Source: an uncultured Pelagibacteraceae bacterium
GTDB taxonomy: Bacteria > Pseudomonadota > Alphaproteobacteria > Pelagibacterales > Pelagibacteraceae
Direction: 5' to 3'
Assembly: GCA_902522365.1 (NCBI GenBank)
Contig: CABYVH010000005.1
Coordinates: 1 to 44,023 of the forward strand
Length of the DNA stretch: 44,023 nucleotides
Positions 25,961 to 34,323 of this stretch are shown in pieces. The position numbers and the translations under genes were made by a program. The notes beneath the pieces are model-generated. The model was not told where the DNA came from. It worked only from the letters and a program-made list of their open reading frames with translations, and searched no databases. Each line of letters begins with the position of its first letter. The stretch's first letter is position 1.

Positions 25961-25966
25961 TATAAT
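25961..25966 (+). promoter_or_regulatory. Probable -10 element of the hemB promoter
   Basis: A perfect TATAAT lies 28 bp before the chosen hemB ATG in the 68-bp divergent intergenic region, predicting a leader of about 20 bases. No matching -35 hexamer is obvious at 16-18 bp. Confidence 0.45.
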
Positions 25967-25993
25967 AGATTTTGTCGCATAATAAAATACAAT

Positions 25994-26974
25994 ATGATTA
26001 CAGGTAAATACCCAAATTTAAGGCTTAGAAGATCAAGAAAATATGCTTGGTCTAGAAAATTAGTCCAAGAAAATACATTATCTTACAGTGATTTGATCCT
26101 ACCAATTTTCTTGATTGAAGGAAAAAATAAAAAAGAATCAATTAAATCTATGCCAAATGTATTTAGGTATAGTGTAGACAAACTTCATATTGTTGTAGGA
26201 AAAGCAATTAAAAAAGGAATACCTATGGTTGCTTTATTTCCATACACAAGCAAAAAAAAAAAAGATGAAAATGGTTCTGAAGCTTTAAATCCAGACAATT
26301 TAGTTTGCAGAGGAATAAAGTTCATTAAAAAGAAATTTAAGAATAAAATTGGCATTATGTGTGATGTGGCTCTAGATCCTTATACTTCCCATGGTCATGA
26401 TGGATTATTAAAGAAAAAAAATATCCTAAATGATAAAACTGTTGAGATACTTGCCAAGCAAGCAGTGCTGCAAGCCAAAATGGGATGCGATGTAATCGCG
26501 CCATCAGATATGATGGATGGTAGAATTGGTAAGATTCGATCAGCTTTAGATAAAAATAATTTAAAAGACATACAAATATTATCATATGCAGTTAAATTTT
26601 CATCTAGCTTTTATGGACCATTTAGAGACGCTGTTGGATCAAAAAGATTATTAAAAGGTGATAAAAAAACATATCAAATGGATTTTAGAAATTCAGATGA
26701 AACTTTGAGAGAAGTTTCATTAGATATAAAAGAAGGGGCAGATATGGTTATGGTTAAACCTGGTATGCCCTATCTTGATATAATAAAAAAAGTAAAAGAT
26801 AATTTCAAAATACCAGTGTTTGCATATCAAGTATCTGGTGAATACAGTTTAATAATGAATGGAATTAATAAAAAATTAATAGATAAAGATTCAATAAAAG
26901 AGACTCTTATTTCGTTTAAAAGAGCTGGAGCAAACAGCATTGTAACATATTTTGCCGATCAAATTAATCTTTAA
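25994..26974 (+). CDS. hemB: Porphobilinogen synthase (delta-aminolevulinic acid dehydratase)
   Basis: Condenses two 5-aminolevulinate molecules to porphobilinogen, the first pyrrole of heme. 326 residues from MITGKYPNLRLRR; a frame upstream of this ATG is open for 21 codons but is A+T-rich leader that includes the -10 box. Active-site lysines lie in YAVKFSSSFYGPFRDA and MVMVKPGMPYLD. The metal loop CDVALDPYTSHGHDG carries Asp instead of the Cys triad, so this is the Mg2+-dependent, zinc-independent type. Its stop codon is immediately adjacent to the convergent recO stop. Confidence 0.95.
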   Translation: MITGKYPNLRLRRSRKYAWSRKLVQENTLSYSDLILPIFLIEGKNKKESIKSMPNVFRYSVDKLHIVVGKAIKKGIPMVALFPYTSKKKKDENGSEALNPDNLVCRGIKFIKKKFKNKIGIMCDVALDPYTSHGHDGLLKKKNILNDKTVEILAKQAVLQAKMGCDVIAPSDMMDGRIGKIRSALDKNNLKDIQILSYAVKFSSSFYGPFRDAVGSKRLLKGDKKTYQMDFRNSDETLREVSLDIKEGADMVMVKPGMPYLDIIKKVKDNFKIPVFAYQVSGEYSLIMNGINKKLIDKDSIKETLISFKRAGANSIVTYFADQINL

Positions 26975-27649
26975 TTATTTTAACAAATTAACAAAATCAT
27001 TCCTTGAAGAAGGGTAGTTCTTGTTATTAGGTTTGATAATTGTTTTATCCAAAAAATCTCCAACTATTGAAAAGCCGCTATATATATCTTTTAAATTTTC
27101 AGGAATAATTTTTTTATCTATTAGAAAATTAGGTATAATTTTTTGACTTGAGTCTACAATATATTTGGTTTGGCCATTTATATTTTTATCAACTACGTAA
27201 TCTTTAAAGTTAATATCATATCCAATAGACTTAAGTATATTCAGCTCTAAATACAAAAATTCAACAAGCCAATTATCAAGTTCAATTATTTTAAATAATT
27301 TGTCTAAAAGATTAAATATTTCAATATTATTCTCATTTTCAGCAGTGAGAATTTTTATTAAATTCATACAGTAGATAATACAAAATAATTTTTTTTTATT
27401 CTCTAAATAAACAGGTGTTTTAATTTCATCAATCTCAACTTTTAGATATCCAAGCCTTCCATCTTCTCTCAATTTTGAATTGATATGAAATTTATTACCA
27501 ATTAATAAATAGCTCTTTATTTTTTTTGATGTAGAGCCAAAAATAACACCAACTATTTTTCCATTATTTTTAGTGTAGAATTCAGCTATTGATGAATTTT
27601 CATTATATTTATTTAAAGATAATAAATATCCTTTATCTTGCCAATTCAT
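26975..27649 (-). CDS. recO: DNA repair protein RecO
   Basis: Loads RecA with RecR in RecF-pathway repair. 224 residues: N-terminal OB-fold (MNWQDKGYLLSLNKYNENS...) then a helical domain. The zinc cysteines found in many RecO proteins are not evident, a loss seen in some lineages. Its start overlaps the rnc stop by 4 bp, and rnc-recO adjacency is common. Call rests on the N-terminal pattern, length and context. Confidence 0.85.
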   Translation of the reverse strand: MNWQDKGYLLSLNKYNENSSIAEFYTKNNGKIVGVIFGSTSKKIKSYLLIGNKFHINSKLREDGRLGYLKVEIDEIKTPVYLENKKKLFCIIYCMNLIKILTAENENNIEIFNLLDKLFKIIELDNWLVEFLYLELNILKSIGYDINFKDYVVDKNINGQTKYIVDSSQKIIPNFLIDKKIIPENLKDIYSGFSIVGDFLDKTIIKPNNKNYPSSRNDFVNLLK

Positions 27650-28311
27650 TTTTGATTAATTTTTTTTAGGAGTTCTGAAGCCGCAGATTGCTCTGCATTT
27701 TTTTTTGAAGATCCAATTGCGTAAACATATGTGCTATTTTTAAGTTTAACACCAACTTTAAAATTTGGCTTATGTCTTGGACCTGTATTAGAGATTAGTT
27801 TATAGATAGGTAATATTTTATAATTTTTCAAAGAGTATTCTTGAAGTTGTGTTTTAGCATCAATAAAGGTTGTTTCTGATTCGTTAATTAAATTTTTCCA
27901 TAGTTTGAGGATAAAACTTTTAGAAACATCAAAACCTTTATCTAAATAAATAGCTCCAATTAATGCTTCACAACAATCAGAGATAATCTTATTTTCAACT
28001 ATATTCTTTCTTGTTTTTGAATTACCTGTAATTACAAATTCTTTAAGTTTTAATGAATTTCCAATTTCTAGACATTTATTTTTATTTACTAAAGAGGCTA
28101 ATTTTTTATCTAATGACCCTACTTTTTCGTCCGGATAAAGCTCATACAATTTTTTTGAAACAACAAGTCCTAGTACTCTATCACCCAAAAATTCAAGATT
28201 TTCATAATTGTTATTTGGATCATAACTTTTGTGAGTGATGGCTTGTAACAGGATATTTTCATTTTTGAAATTTATTTTAATCTTTTTTTGAAGGTTTTTA
28301 AGAGTACTCAT
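27646..28311 (-). CDS. rnc: Ribonuclease III
   Basis: Double-strand-specific endoribonuclease for rRNA and mRNA processing. 221 residues: nuclease domain with ENLEFLGDRVLGLVVS (catalytic E and D) and DCCEALIGAIYLDKG, then a C-terminal dsRNA-binding domain from about 150 (DAKTQLQEYSLKNYK) to the end with KKNAEQSAASELL. It overlaps recO by 4 bp and follows lepB after 2 bp; the lepB-rnc pair is widely conserved. Confidence 0.96.
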   Translation of the reverse strand: MSTLKNLQKKIKINFKNENILLQAITHKSYDPNNNYENLEFLGDRVLGLVVSKKLYELYPDEKVGSLDKKLASLVNKNKCLEIGNSLKLKEFVITGNSKTRKNIVENKIISDCCEALIGAIYLDKGFDVSKSFILKLWKNLINESETTFIDAKTQLQEYSLKNYKILPIYKLISNTGPRHKPNFKVGVKLKNSTYVYAIGSSKKNAEQSAASELLKKINQK

Positions 28312-28313
28312 AA

Positions 28314-29042
28314 TTAATCAATTGATTTGAAAAATCTATTTAACCTTAATATTTCATTCCAATTCCAAAATTTCACAATACTTCCTACAAATGGATCTGA
28401 TGAAAAAAACAATATTTGCGCTTTACCCACAAGATTATTTTTATGGACATATCCAACTTCAGATAAAAATCTACTATCTTTGGAGCAATCCCTATTATCT
28501 CCTAAGAAAAATAAATGGTCTTTTGGAACCAGATATTTATCTGAGTTAGCAAAGGTAATATCTGTTCTGTAAGACGCCAAATAAACTTTACCATTTGGAA
28601 GTTTTTCTTCAAATGTGTTAACTTTTATTTTTGATTTGCCACAATAATTAGGGATATTTTTTGATTTAATTGTTTTTAATATTTGATTTCCATTAAGGTA
28701 AAGATCGCCATTAATAAACTGAATTGTATCACCTGGTAGACCAATAACACGCTTTATATAGTCGGTTCTATTATCAGCTGGTGTTTTAAATACAGCAACG
28801 TCACCTCTTTTAGGATTATTGGTAAAAATACGGTTTTCAAAAATAGGTGGACTAAATGGAAAAGAATGTTTGCTATAACCATATGTAAATTTAGTTACAA
28901 AAAGTCTATCTCCAACTAATAAATTTGGCTCCATTGACGATGAAGGGATATAAAAAGGCTGCAACAAGATAGATCTGATTAAAACAGCAATGATTAGAGC
29001 ATAAATTATAGTTTTAAGATTTTCAATTATTATTTTTTTCAT
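28314..29042 (-). CDS. lepB: Signal peptidase I
   Basis: Inner-membrane serine protease removing signal peptides from exported proteins. 242 residues with one N-terminal membrane helix (about 8-27), catalytic S36 in PSSSMEPN, general-base K97 in DYIKRVIGLPGD, and the conserved FLGDNRDCSKDSR box. It overlaps acpS by 4 bp (ATGA) and is followed by rnc. Confidence 0.96.
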   Translation of the reverse strand: MKKIIIENLKTIIYALIIAVLIRSILLQPFYIPSSSMEPNLLVGDRLFVTKFTYGYSKHSFPFSPPIFENRIFTNNPKRGDVAVFKTPADNRTDYIKRVIGLPGDTIQFINGDLYLNGNQILKTIKSKNIPNYCGKSKIKVNTFEEKLPNGKVYLASYRTDITFANSDKYLVPKDHLFFLGDNRDCSKDSRFLSEVGYVHKNNLVGKAQILFFSSDPFVGSIVKFWNWNEILRLNRFFKSID

Positions 29043-29428
29043 ATTTTTTTATCTATAACAACAAACGCTATTGAATAATCTTTCTCATCAGAAAGTGATA
29101 AAAAGACTTTATATTTTTGTATTTTGAATTTTTTTTGCAAAAAATTTTTTAATTTTTTTGATAGTGAAATATACGGCTTTCCATTCTTATAATTCTTAAT
29201 TTCAATATCTATAAAATTTATATCTGACCTAAAGCCAGTTCCAATTGCTTTAACAAATGCCTCTTTTGCAGCAAATCTTTTTGCATAAAAATTAATTTTA
29301 TTTTTTAATTTTGTTCCTTGTTGAATTTCTTTTTCTGTAAAAATTCTATTTAAAAAACCCTTAGTTTTTAATGAATTATTTATTCTACTATTTTTAATAA
29401 TATCAACACCATTCCCTATTATATGCAT
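29039..29428 (-). CDS. acpS: Holo-[acyl-carrier-protein] synthase
   Basis: Transfers 4'-phosphopantetheine from CoA to acyl carrier protein. 129 residues with the magnesium-binding GNGVDIIKNSRI at the N-terminus and the FAAKEAFVKAIGTGF motif. The start overlaps the pdxJ stop as TAATG. Gene order pdxJ-acpS-lepB-rnc is the standard alphaproteobacterial arrangement. Confidence 0.95.
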   Translation of the reverse strand: MHIIGNGVDIIKNSRINNSLKTKGFLNRIFTEKEIQQGTKLKNKINFYAKRFAAKEAFVKAIGTGFRSDINFIDIEIKNYKNGKPYISLSKKLKNFLQKKFKIQKYKVFLSLSDEKDYSIAFVVIDKKI

Positions 29429-30147
29429 TATCTTAATATTTTAATAAATTGTTTAACTACTTTTGAAATGCTGTGTGAAACAGATTCTCCAATTATAAAA
29501 TGGCCTATATTAAATTCCTCAATTTGTTTTATCTTATTTAGTATTTTTGTTGTCTTGTAATCCATGCCATGTCCAGCATGAACCTCTAAACCTATTTTAT
29601 TTCCATAAAAGGCACATTTTTTAATTTTATTTAGCTCTTTAGTATAATTTTTTTTTTGTTTTATTTGGTTAGAAATCTTACCTGTATGTATTTCTATACA
29701 TTTACTTCCTAAAACTTTTGATAATTTTATATCTTGTAGTGATGGATTTATAAATAAGCTTGTTCTAATATTATTTCTATTAAAAATTTCTAATATTTTT
29801 TTGATTTTATTTTTATTCTTTTTCAAATTTAATCCTCCTTCAGTAGTAACTTCATTTCTTTTTTCGGGAACAAGACAAATAAAAGAAGGTTTATTTTTTA
29901 ATGCAATATTGATCATTTTTGAATCTGAAGCTATTTCCAAATTAATAGGGATTGATTTATTTGATGAGAGAATTTTTAAATCCATATCATTAATGTGTCG
30001 TCTATCCTCTCTTAAATGAACTGTAATAGAGTCTGCGCCAGCCTTTAAAACATCTAAAGCTATAGTATAAGGATCAGGATGTTTTTCACCTCTAGCATTT
30101 CTCAACGTTGCAACATGGTCAATATTAACCCCGAGTCTCTTTTTCAT
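29428..30147 (-). CDS. pdxJ: Pyridoxine 5'-phosphate synthase
   Basis: Closes the pyridoxine ring from 3-amino-1-hydroxyacetone phosphate and deoxyxylulose phosphate. The 239-residue TIM barrel starts LGVNIDHVATLRNARGEKHPD, followed by TVHLREDRRHI and the late EVHAGHGMDYKT and IGESVSHSI phosphate-binding parts. PLP produced here serves the MetY-like proteins and GlyA in this window. It overlaps pyrE by 4 bp. Confidence 0.96.
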   Translation of the reverse strand: MKKRLGVNIDHVATLRNARGEKHPDPYTIALDVLKAGADSITVHLREDRRHINDMDLKILSSNKSIPINLEIASDSKMINIALKNKPSFICLVPEKRNEVTTEGGLNLKKNKNKIKKILEIFNRNNIRTSLFINPSLQDIKLSKVLGSKCIEIHTGKISNQIKQKKNYTKELNKIKKCAFYGNKIGLEVHAGHGMDYKTTKILNKIKQIEEFNIGHFIIGESVSHSISKVVKQFIKILR

Positions 30148-30734
30148 TTTAAAAATCTACTTCCAGGTTTGGTAATTGGAATTTTTTTTAGACTTTCTGG
30201 AATATTTTTATTTTTAAAAGTTGGAATTTTTAATTTTACTTGTGAAATTATATTCTTTCTTTTTATTTTTAAAGTTTGCTTATTAGATCTGTCAATTAAA
30301 CAGGCAAATCCTAATAAAATTGCGCCGGATTTTTTTATTAATTTAGCACACTCTAAACTTGATTTTCCTGTAGTTATAACATCTTCAATAATTAAAACTC
30401 TTGATTTTTTTTTAATATAAAAACCTCTTCTTAACTTAAAATTTCCCTCAACACGTTCACAAAAAATTGTTTCTTTTTTTAAAACTCTCCCGATTTCATA
30501 ACCAATTACAATTCCACCCATTGCTGGTGAAAGAATTAAATCAATATTTTTAAATGTTTTTTTTATTTTACTTGCTAATGATTTTGTAAATTTTTCAGAT
30601 TTGTTTGGAAAGCTTAATAATTTTGCACATTGCACATAAGAAGGTGAATGTAATCCAGATGACAATACAAAATGTCCATCTAACAAAGCATTAGTTTTTC
30701 TTAAAACTGCTAAAGAGTTTTTTAAAGAAAGCAT
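30144..30734 (-). CDS. pyrE: Orotate phosphoribosyltransferase
   Basis: Forms orotidine 5'-phosphate from orotate and PRPP. 196 residues with HFVLSSGLHSPSYVQCAKLL near the N-terminus, the active-site SPAMGGIVIGYE loop and the PRPP motif VLIIEDVITTGKS. The chosen ATG overlaps the 3' end of the upstream RSH gene by 44 bp, a large but plausible overlap because homology begins soon after the ATG and no later ATG fits. Confidence 0.94.
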   Translation of the reverse strand: MLSLKNSLAVLRKTNALLDGHFVLSSGLHSPSYVQCAKLLSFPNKSEKFTKSLASKIKKTFKNIDLILSPAMGGIVIGYEIGRVLKKETIFCERVEGNFKLRRGFYIKKKSRVLIIEDVITTGKSSLECAKLIKKSGAILLGFACLIDRSNKQTLKIKRKNIISQVKLKIPTFKNKNIPESLKKIPITKPGSRFLK

Positions 30735-32433
30735 ATTTTTTATTTTTATGTCTAATAATTTTAAATTTATATTCTTTTTGTTTTAGTTCACTTATCAATT
30801 TTGTAAAGTTCTTAAGGTCATGTATGATTAAATTAAATTTGAAATTAATCCTTCCATTGAGTTTTTCTACCATTTCTACACTTGAAATATTAACAAAGTT
30901 TTCACCAATCATGGTTGTTACATCGCCCATTTTTCCAGGTTCATCAGGCAGAGAAATCCAAAGTGTAGTATTATATCTTTTTTCCTTAATCGGTTTTTTG
31001 TTTTCACGGTACTGCCAATAACGTCTAATTGCAGCACGAGCTTTCCCTGTTTTGGTACTCGTTAACCAATGTAATGAGGGGGAGGCTTTTTTAGAGGTGA
31101 TAATCTTAACTACATCTCCGTTTCTTAATATAGATTGCAAAGCGCTTTCATTTCCATTTATTTCACAACCAACAGCAGCATCTCCAATTTGAGTATGAAC
31201 CGCATAAGCAAAATCTATTGGTGTAGCATTTTTAGGTAGTTTTATAATTGATCCTTTTGGTGTGAAACAAAAGGCGTTTTCTTGAAACATTTGAAGTTTT
31301 GTATATTCATAAGAGTCATCTGGATTCTCATTTTTATCAATAATTTCAACTAAATCTGCTAACCAATCATACTCCTTCCAAGTTAAAGAATTAAATTTTT
31401 CTGATGATTTATATTTCCAGTGAGAAGCAATACCTCTTTCTGCAAATTCATGCATTTGCCTTGTTCTTAACTGGATTTCAATTGGTCTTTTATTTGGTCC
31501 AATAATAGCTGTGTGTAATGATTGATATTTATTGATTTTTGGAGATGAAATATAATCTTTAAATTTACCTGGTATACAATTCCATTTACTATGGAAAATT
31601 CCTAAAGCTTTATAACAATCCTCAATATTATCTAAAATAATTCTAAACCCAATAATGTCTGTTATTTGTTCAAGAGAAGTTCTTTTTTTTTGGATTTTTC
31701 TCCAAATTGAAAAAGGAGTTTTCTCTCTTCCAACTATTTTTGGTTCTATATTTTTGTTTTTAAGTATTTCAGAAAACTCATCAGAAATATTATTAAAGTT
31801 AATTAGATTATTTTCTTTAATTTTATCTAATCTGTCTTTTATCAATTTTCTTGCATCTTCATTTAAAACTTCAAAAGAAAGATCTTCTAATTCATCTCTT
31901 ATACGATGCATGCCCATTCTATCTGCAAGTGGCGCATAAATTTCCATTGTTTCTTTTGCTTTTCTAATTTGCTTTTCTTTATCAACAACTTTAATGGTAC
32001 GCATATTGTGTAATCTATCAGCGATTTTCACAAGTAAAACTCGGATGTCTTTTGATGTTGCTAATATTAATTTTCTAAAATTTTCTGCTTTAGAGTTTGA
32101 TATTGCTTGATTTTCAAACTCAGAAATTTTGGTAACACCATCAACTAAATCAGCAACCTCTTTTCCAAATTCTGCTACTATTGTATTATAAGTTGCATGA
32201 GTATCTTCTATCGTATCATGAAGTAACCCAGTAGCTATAGTTGCACTGTCTAGTTTTAACTCAGTTAAAATATTTGCAACTGCTATCGGGTGAATAATAT
32301 AAGGTGAGCCCTCATCTCTTTTTTGTTTTTCATGGGCCTTTAAAGCAAAATCATAGGCTTTGGATAAAGTTTCTGGATTAAGAAACTTGTTATAATTTTT
32401 TACCTTATTAATTAATTCTTCAGATTTAAGCAT
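30691..32433 (-). CDS. spoT: Bifunctional (p)ppGpp synthetase/hydrolase, shortened RSH protein
   Basis: Stringent-response enzyme of 580 residues, against about 700-750 in typical long RSH proteins. The hydrolase HD domain is intact (H72-D73...E76-D77 in LLHDTIEDT). The synthetase domain keeps SIWRKIQKK and the YQSLHTAIIGP substrate loop. A TGS domain starts near residue 387 (CFTPKGSIIKLP) and a C-terminal ACT domain near 490 (TLWISLPDEPGKMG). Only about 40 residues separate TGS and ACT, so the helical and zinc-finger regions are missing. Both catalytic activities look retained. First gene after a 19-bp gap from folK. Confidence 0.93.
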   Translation of the reverse strand: MLKSEELINKVKNYNKFLNPETLSKAYDFALKAHEKQKRDEGSPYIIHPIAVANILTELKLDSATIATGLLHDTIEDTHATYNTIVAEFGKEVADLVDGVTKISEFENQAISNSKAENFRKLILATSKDIRVLLVKIADRLHNMRTIKVVDKEKQIRKAKETMEIYAPLADRMGMHRIRDELEDLSFEVLNEDARKLIKDRLDKIKENNLINFNNISDEFSEILKNKNIEPKIVGREKTPFSIWRKIQKKRTSLEQITDIIGFRIILDNIEDCYKALGIFHSKWNCIPGKFKDYISSPKINKYQSLHTAIIGPNKRPIEIQLRTRQMHEFAERGIASHWKYKSSEKFNSLTWKEYDWLADLVEIIDKNENPDDSYEYTKLQMFQENAFCFTPKGSIIKLPKNATPIDFAYAVHTQIGDAAVGCEINGNESALQSILRNGDVVKIITSKKASPSLHWLTSTKTGKARAAIRRYWQYRENKKPIKEKRYNTTLWISLPDEPGKMGDVTTMIGENFVNISSVEMVEKLNGRINFKFNLIIHDLKNFTKLISELKQKEYKFKIIRHKNKKYAFFKKLFSSFKKN

Positions 32434-32452
32434 TACTATTTATATCATTTTA

Positions 32453-32980
32453 TTAAGCAATTTTAATACCCAATAACTGATCTGAGGCTAAATTTGACAT
32501 TAAAATGACTATATTTTTATTAAGTTTAGGGTGAACCCAATCTTTATCTAATTCATATAAAGGAAACAGAACAAAATTTCTATTATGCATTCTTTTATGA
32601 GGAATATTGAGTTTATGATTTCCAAGTTTTCTATGGATTATTTCACCATTATAATCAATTATATCAATATCACATATTCTTGGATGATTTCTTTTTGACT
32701 TTATTCTGCCCAATTTTTTTTCAATTTTTTTAATTTTTAAAAATAATTCGGTTATATTTAATTTTGTCTCAATCAATATGATAGAATTAATAAAATTTGG
32801 AAAATTTTCATTTGGCCAAGATTTTGTGCTATAAAACTTCGATCTTTTCTTTATAAAAATTCCCTCTTTTTGGATTAAATCTATACTTTTATTTAGATTA
32901 TTTTTCTTGTCTCCAAGATTAGAACCTAATGCCAAGTATACAAAATTAACTTGATTTTCTAATATATCTTGCTTTTTCAC
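32453..32980 (-). CDS. folK: 6-hydroxymethyl-7,8-dihydropterin pyrophosphokinase (HPPK)
   Basis: Folate synthesis step transferring pyrophosphate from ATP to hydroxymethyl-dihydropterin. 175 residues with [15 protein letters not shown] near the start and the ATP/Mg motif [18 protein letters not shown], then [15 protein letters not shown]. The only ATG lies inside the smpB 3' end (35-bp overlap), 14 codons before homology begins; a non-ATG start closer to the homology cannot be excluded. Confidence 0.93.
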   Translation of the reverse strand: MKKQDILENQVNFVYLALGSNLGDKKNNLNKSIDLIQKEGIFIKKRSKFYSTKSWPNENFPNFINSIILIETKLNITELFLKIKKIEKKLGRIKSKRNHPRICDIDIIDYNGEIIHRKLGNHKLNIPHKRMHNRNFVLFPLYELDKDWVHPKLNKNIVILMSNLASDQLLGIKIA

Positions 32981-33416
32981 GGTTCCAGTCTCTTGTTTTC
33001 TTTGTCAGTCTTTTATCAAATTGTTTTTTACCTTTGGCTACTGCAATCTCTAATTTTGCCTTACCTTTTTTGAAATACATTTTTGTTGGTACAATCGTCA
33101 AACCATCTTCATGAATTCTACCAATAATTTTATTAATTTCTTTTTTATTTAATAAAAGTTTTCTTTCAGAGTAAGGGTTATGATTTGAATAACTAGCTTG
33201 TTTATAAATCGGTATATGAGAATTAATCAAAAAAATTTCTCCATCTTTATCAACAGCATAAGAGTCTGCTATATTAATTTTACCTGATCTTACTGATTTT
33301 ATTTCAGAGCCCTTTAAAACTATACCTGCTTCAAATATTTCGTTAAAAAAATAATTAAAAGATGCTTTTCTATTAATTGTAATAATTTTTAAACCAGGAG
33401 TGGTTTTTTTATTCAT
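32946..33416 (-). CDS. smpB: SsrA-binding protein SmpB
   Basis: tmRNA partner in trans-translation, rescuing stalled ribosomes. 156 residues: the beta-barrel with [24 protein letters not shown] and [25 protein letters not shown], and a basic C-terminal tail [19 protein letters not shown] that enters the A site. The ssrA gene is not in this window. Starts 8 bp inside the dapA 3' end and overlaps folK. Confidence 0.96.
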   Translation of the reverse strand: MNKKTTPGLKIITINRKASFNYFFNEIFEAGIVLKGSEIKSVRSGKINIADSYAVDKDGEIFLINSHIPIYKQASYSNHNPYSERKLLLNKKEINKIIGRIHEDGLTIVPTKMYFKKGKAKLEIAVAKGKKQFDKRLTKKTRDWNREKARYIRKSS

Positions 33417-34296
33417 TAATTAATTCGGCAGATATAAGAGCTTTTTTAACCTCAGCTTTTGTTTCATCTAAAACAGTTACCAAAGGTAATCTCACATTAT
33501 CATCACATAAACCTATTAATTTAGCTGCATATTTAACTGGTGATGGATTGCTCTCAATAAACAAAGATTTATGAACAGGTTGAAGTTTTTTATCTATCTC
33601 TTCAGCCTTTTTTTGCTCATCGCTATTCTGTGATTTTGAGAATTTTTGCATATCAGAACACATTTTAGGAGCTATGTTGGCTGTAACAGAAATACAGCCT
33701 ACGCCACCTCTTTTATTATATTCATAAGCAAGACCATCCTCACCTGTTAGTTGGATAAATTCATTACCAATTTTTTTAAAAGTCTCATCTACTCTATTCA
33801 AATCGCCAGTTGCATCTTTAACACCAACAATGTTCTTAAGTTCAAATAATCTTGCCATAGTATCTACAGTCATATCAATAACTGATCTGCCAGGAATATT
33901 GTAAATTATGATTGGTATGCCACATTTATCATTTATAGCCTTGTAGTGCTGATATAAGCCCTCCTGAGTGGGTTTGTTATAATAAGGTGTCACTATCAAG
34001 GCACCGTCTGCACCAGCCTTTTCAGCGTGCTCTGTGAGAGATATGGCTTCTGTAGTAGAATTTGATCCTGTGCCTGCGATCACTGGAATTTTTCCTTTAG
34101 CTTCTTGAATACATAACTCTATAACTTTTTCATGTTCTCTATGCGAAAGAGTTGGTGACTCACCCGTTGTACCAGCTGGCACAAGTCCATTTGTTCCATT
34201 TTCTAAATGAAAATTAATAATTTTTATATAAGTTTCCACATCAAGGCTATTGCCTTTAAATGGTGTTACTAAAGCTACATTTGAACCTTTAAACAT
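33409..34296 (-). CDS. dapA: 4-hydroxy-tetrahydrodipicolinate synthase
   Basis: First dedicated step of lysine and diaminopimelate synthesis, condensing pyruvate with aspartate semialdehyde. 295-residue TIM barrel with [23 protein letters not shown] (catalytic Tyr) and [10 protein letters not shown] (Schiff-base Lys). It leads the minus-strand operon running down to recO. Only 27 bp separate its ATG from that of the divergent lytic transglycosylase gene, so both promoters must overlap or lie within coding sequence. Confidence 0.96.
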   Translation of the reverse strand: MFKGSNVALVTPFKGNSLDVETYIKIINFHLENGTNGLVPAGTTGESPTLSHREHEKVIELCIQEAKGKIPVIAGTGSNSTTEAISLTEHAEKAGADGALIVTPYYNKPTQEGLYQHYKAINDKCGIPIIIYNIPGRSVIDMTVDTMARLFELKNIVGVKDATGDLNRVDETFKKIGNEFIQLTGEDGLAYEYNKRGGVGCISVTANIAPKMCSDMQKFSKSQNSDEQKKAEEIDKKLQPVHKSLFIESNPSPVKYAAKLIGLCDDNVRLPLVTVLDETKAEVKKALISAELINE

Positions 34297-34323
34297 AAAT
34301 ATTTATATCATAAGTTATTAAAA

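Noticed and set aside
25931..25993. 21-codon N-terminal extension of hemB
   Set aside because: It would begin upstream of the TATAAT box, so it is unlikely to be transcribed in full, and homology starts at the later ATG.
30079..30420. Plus-strand frame opposite pdxJ and pyrE
   Set aside because: Spans two conserved minus-strand genes and translates to Phe/Ile-rich sequence typical of A-rich antisense.
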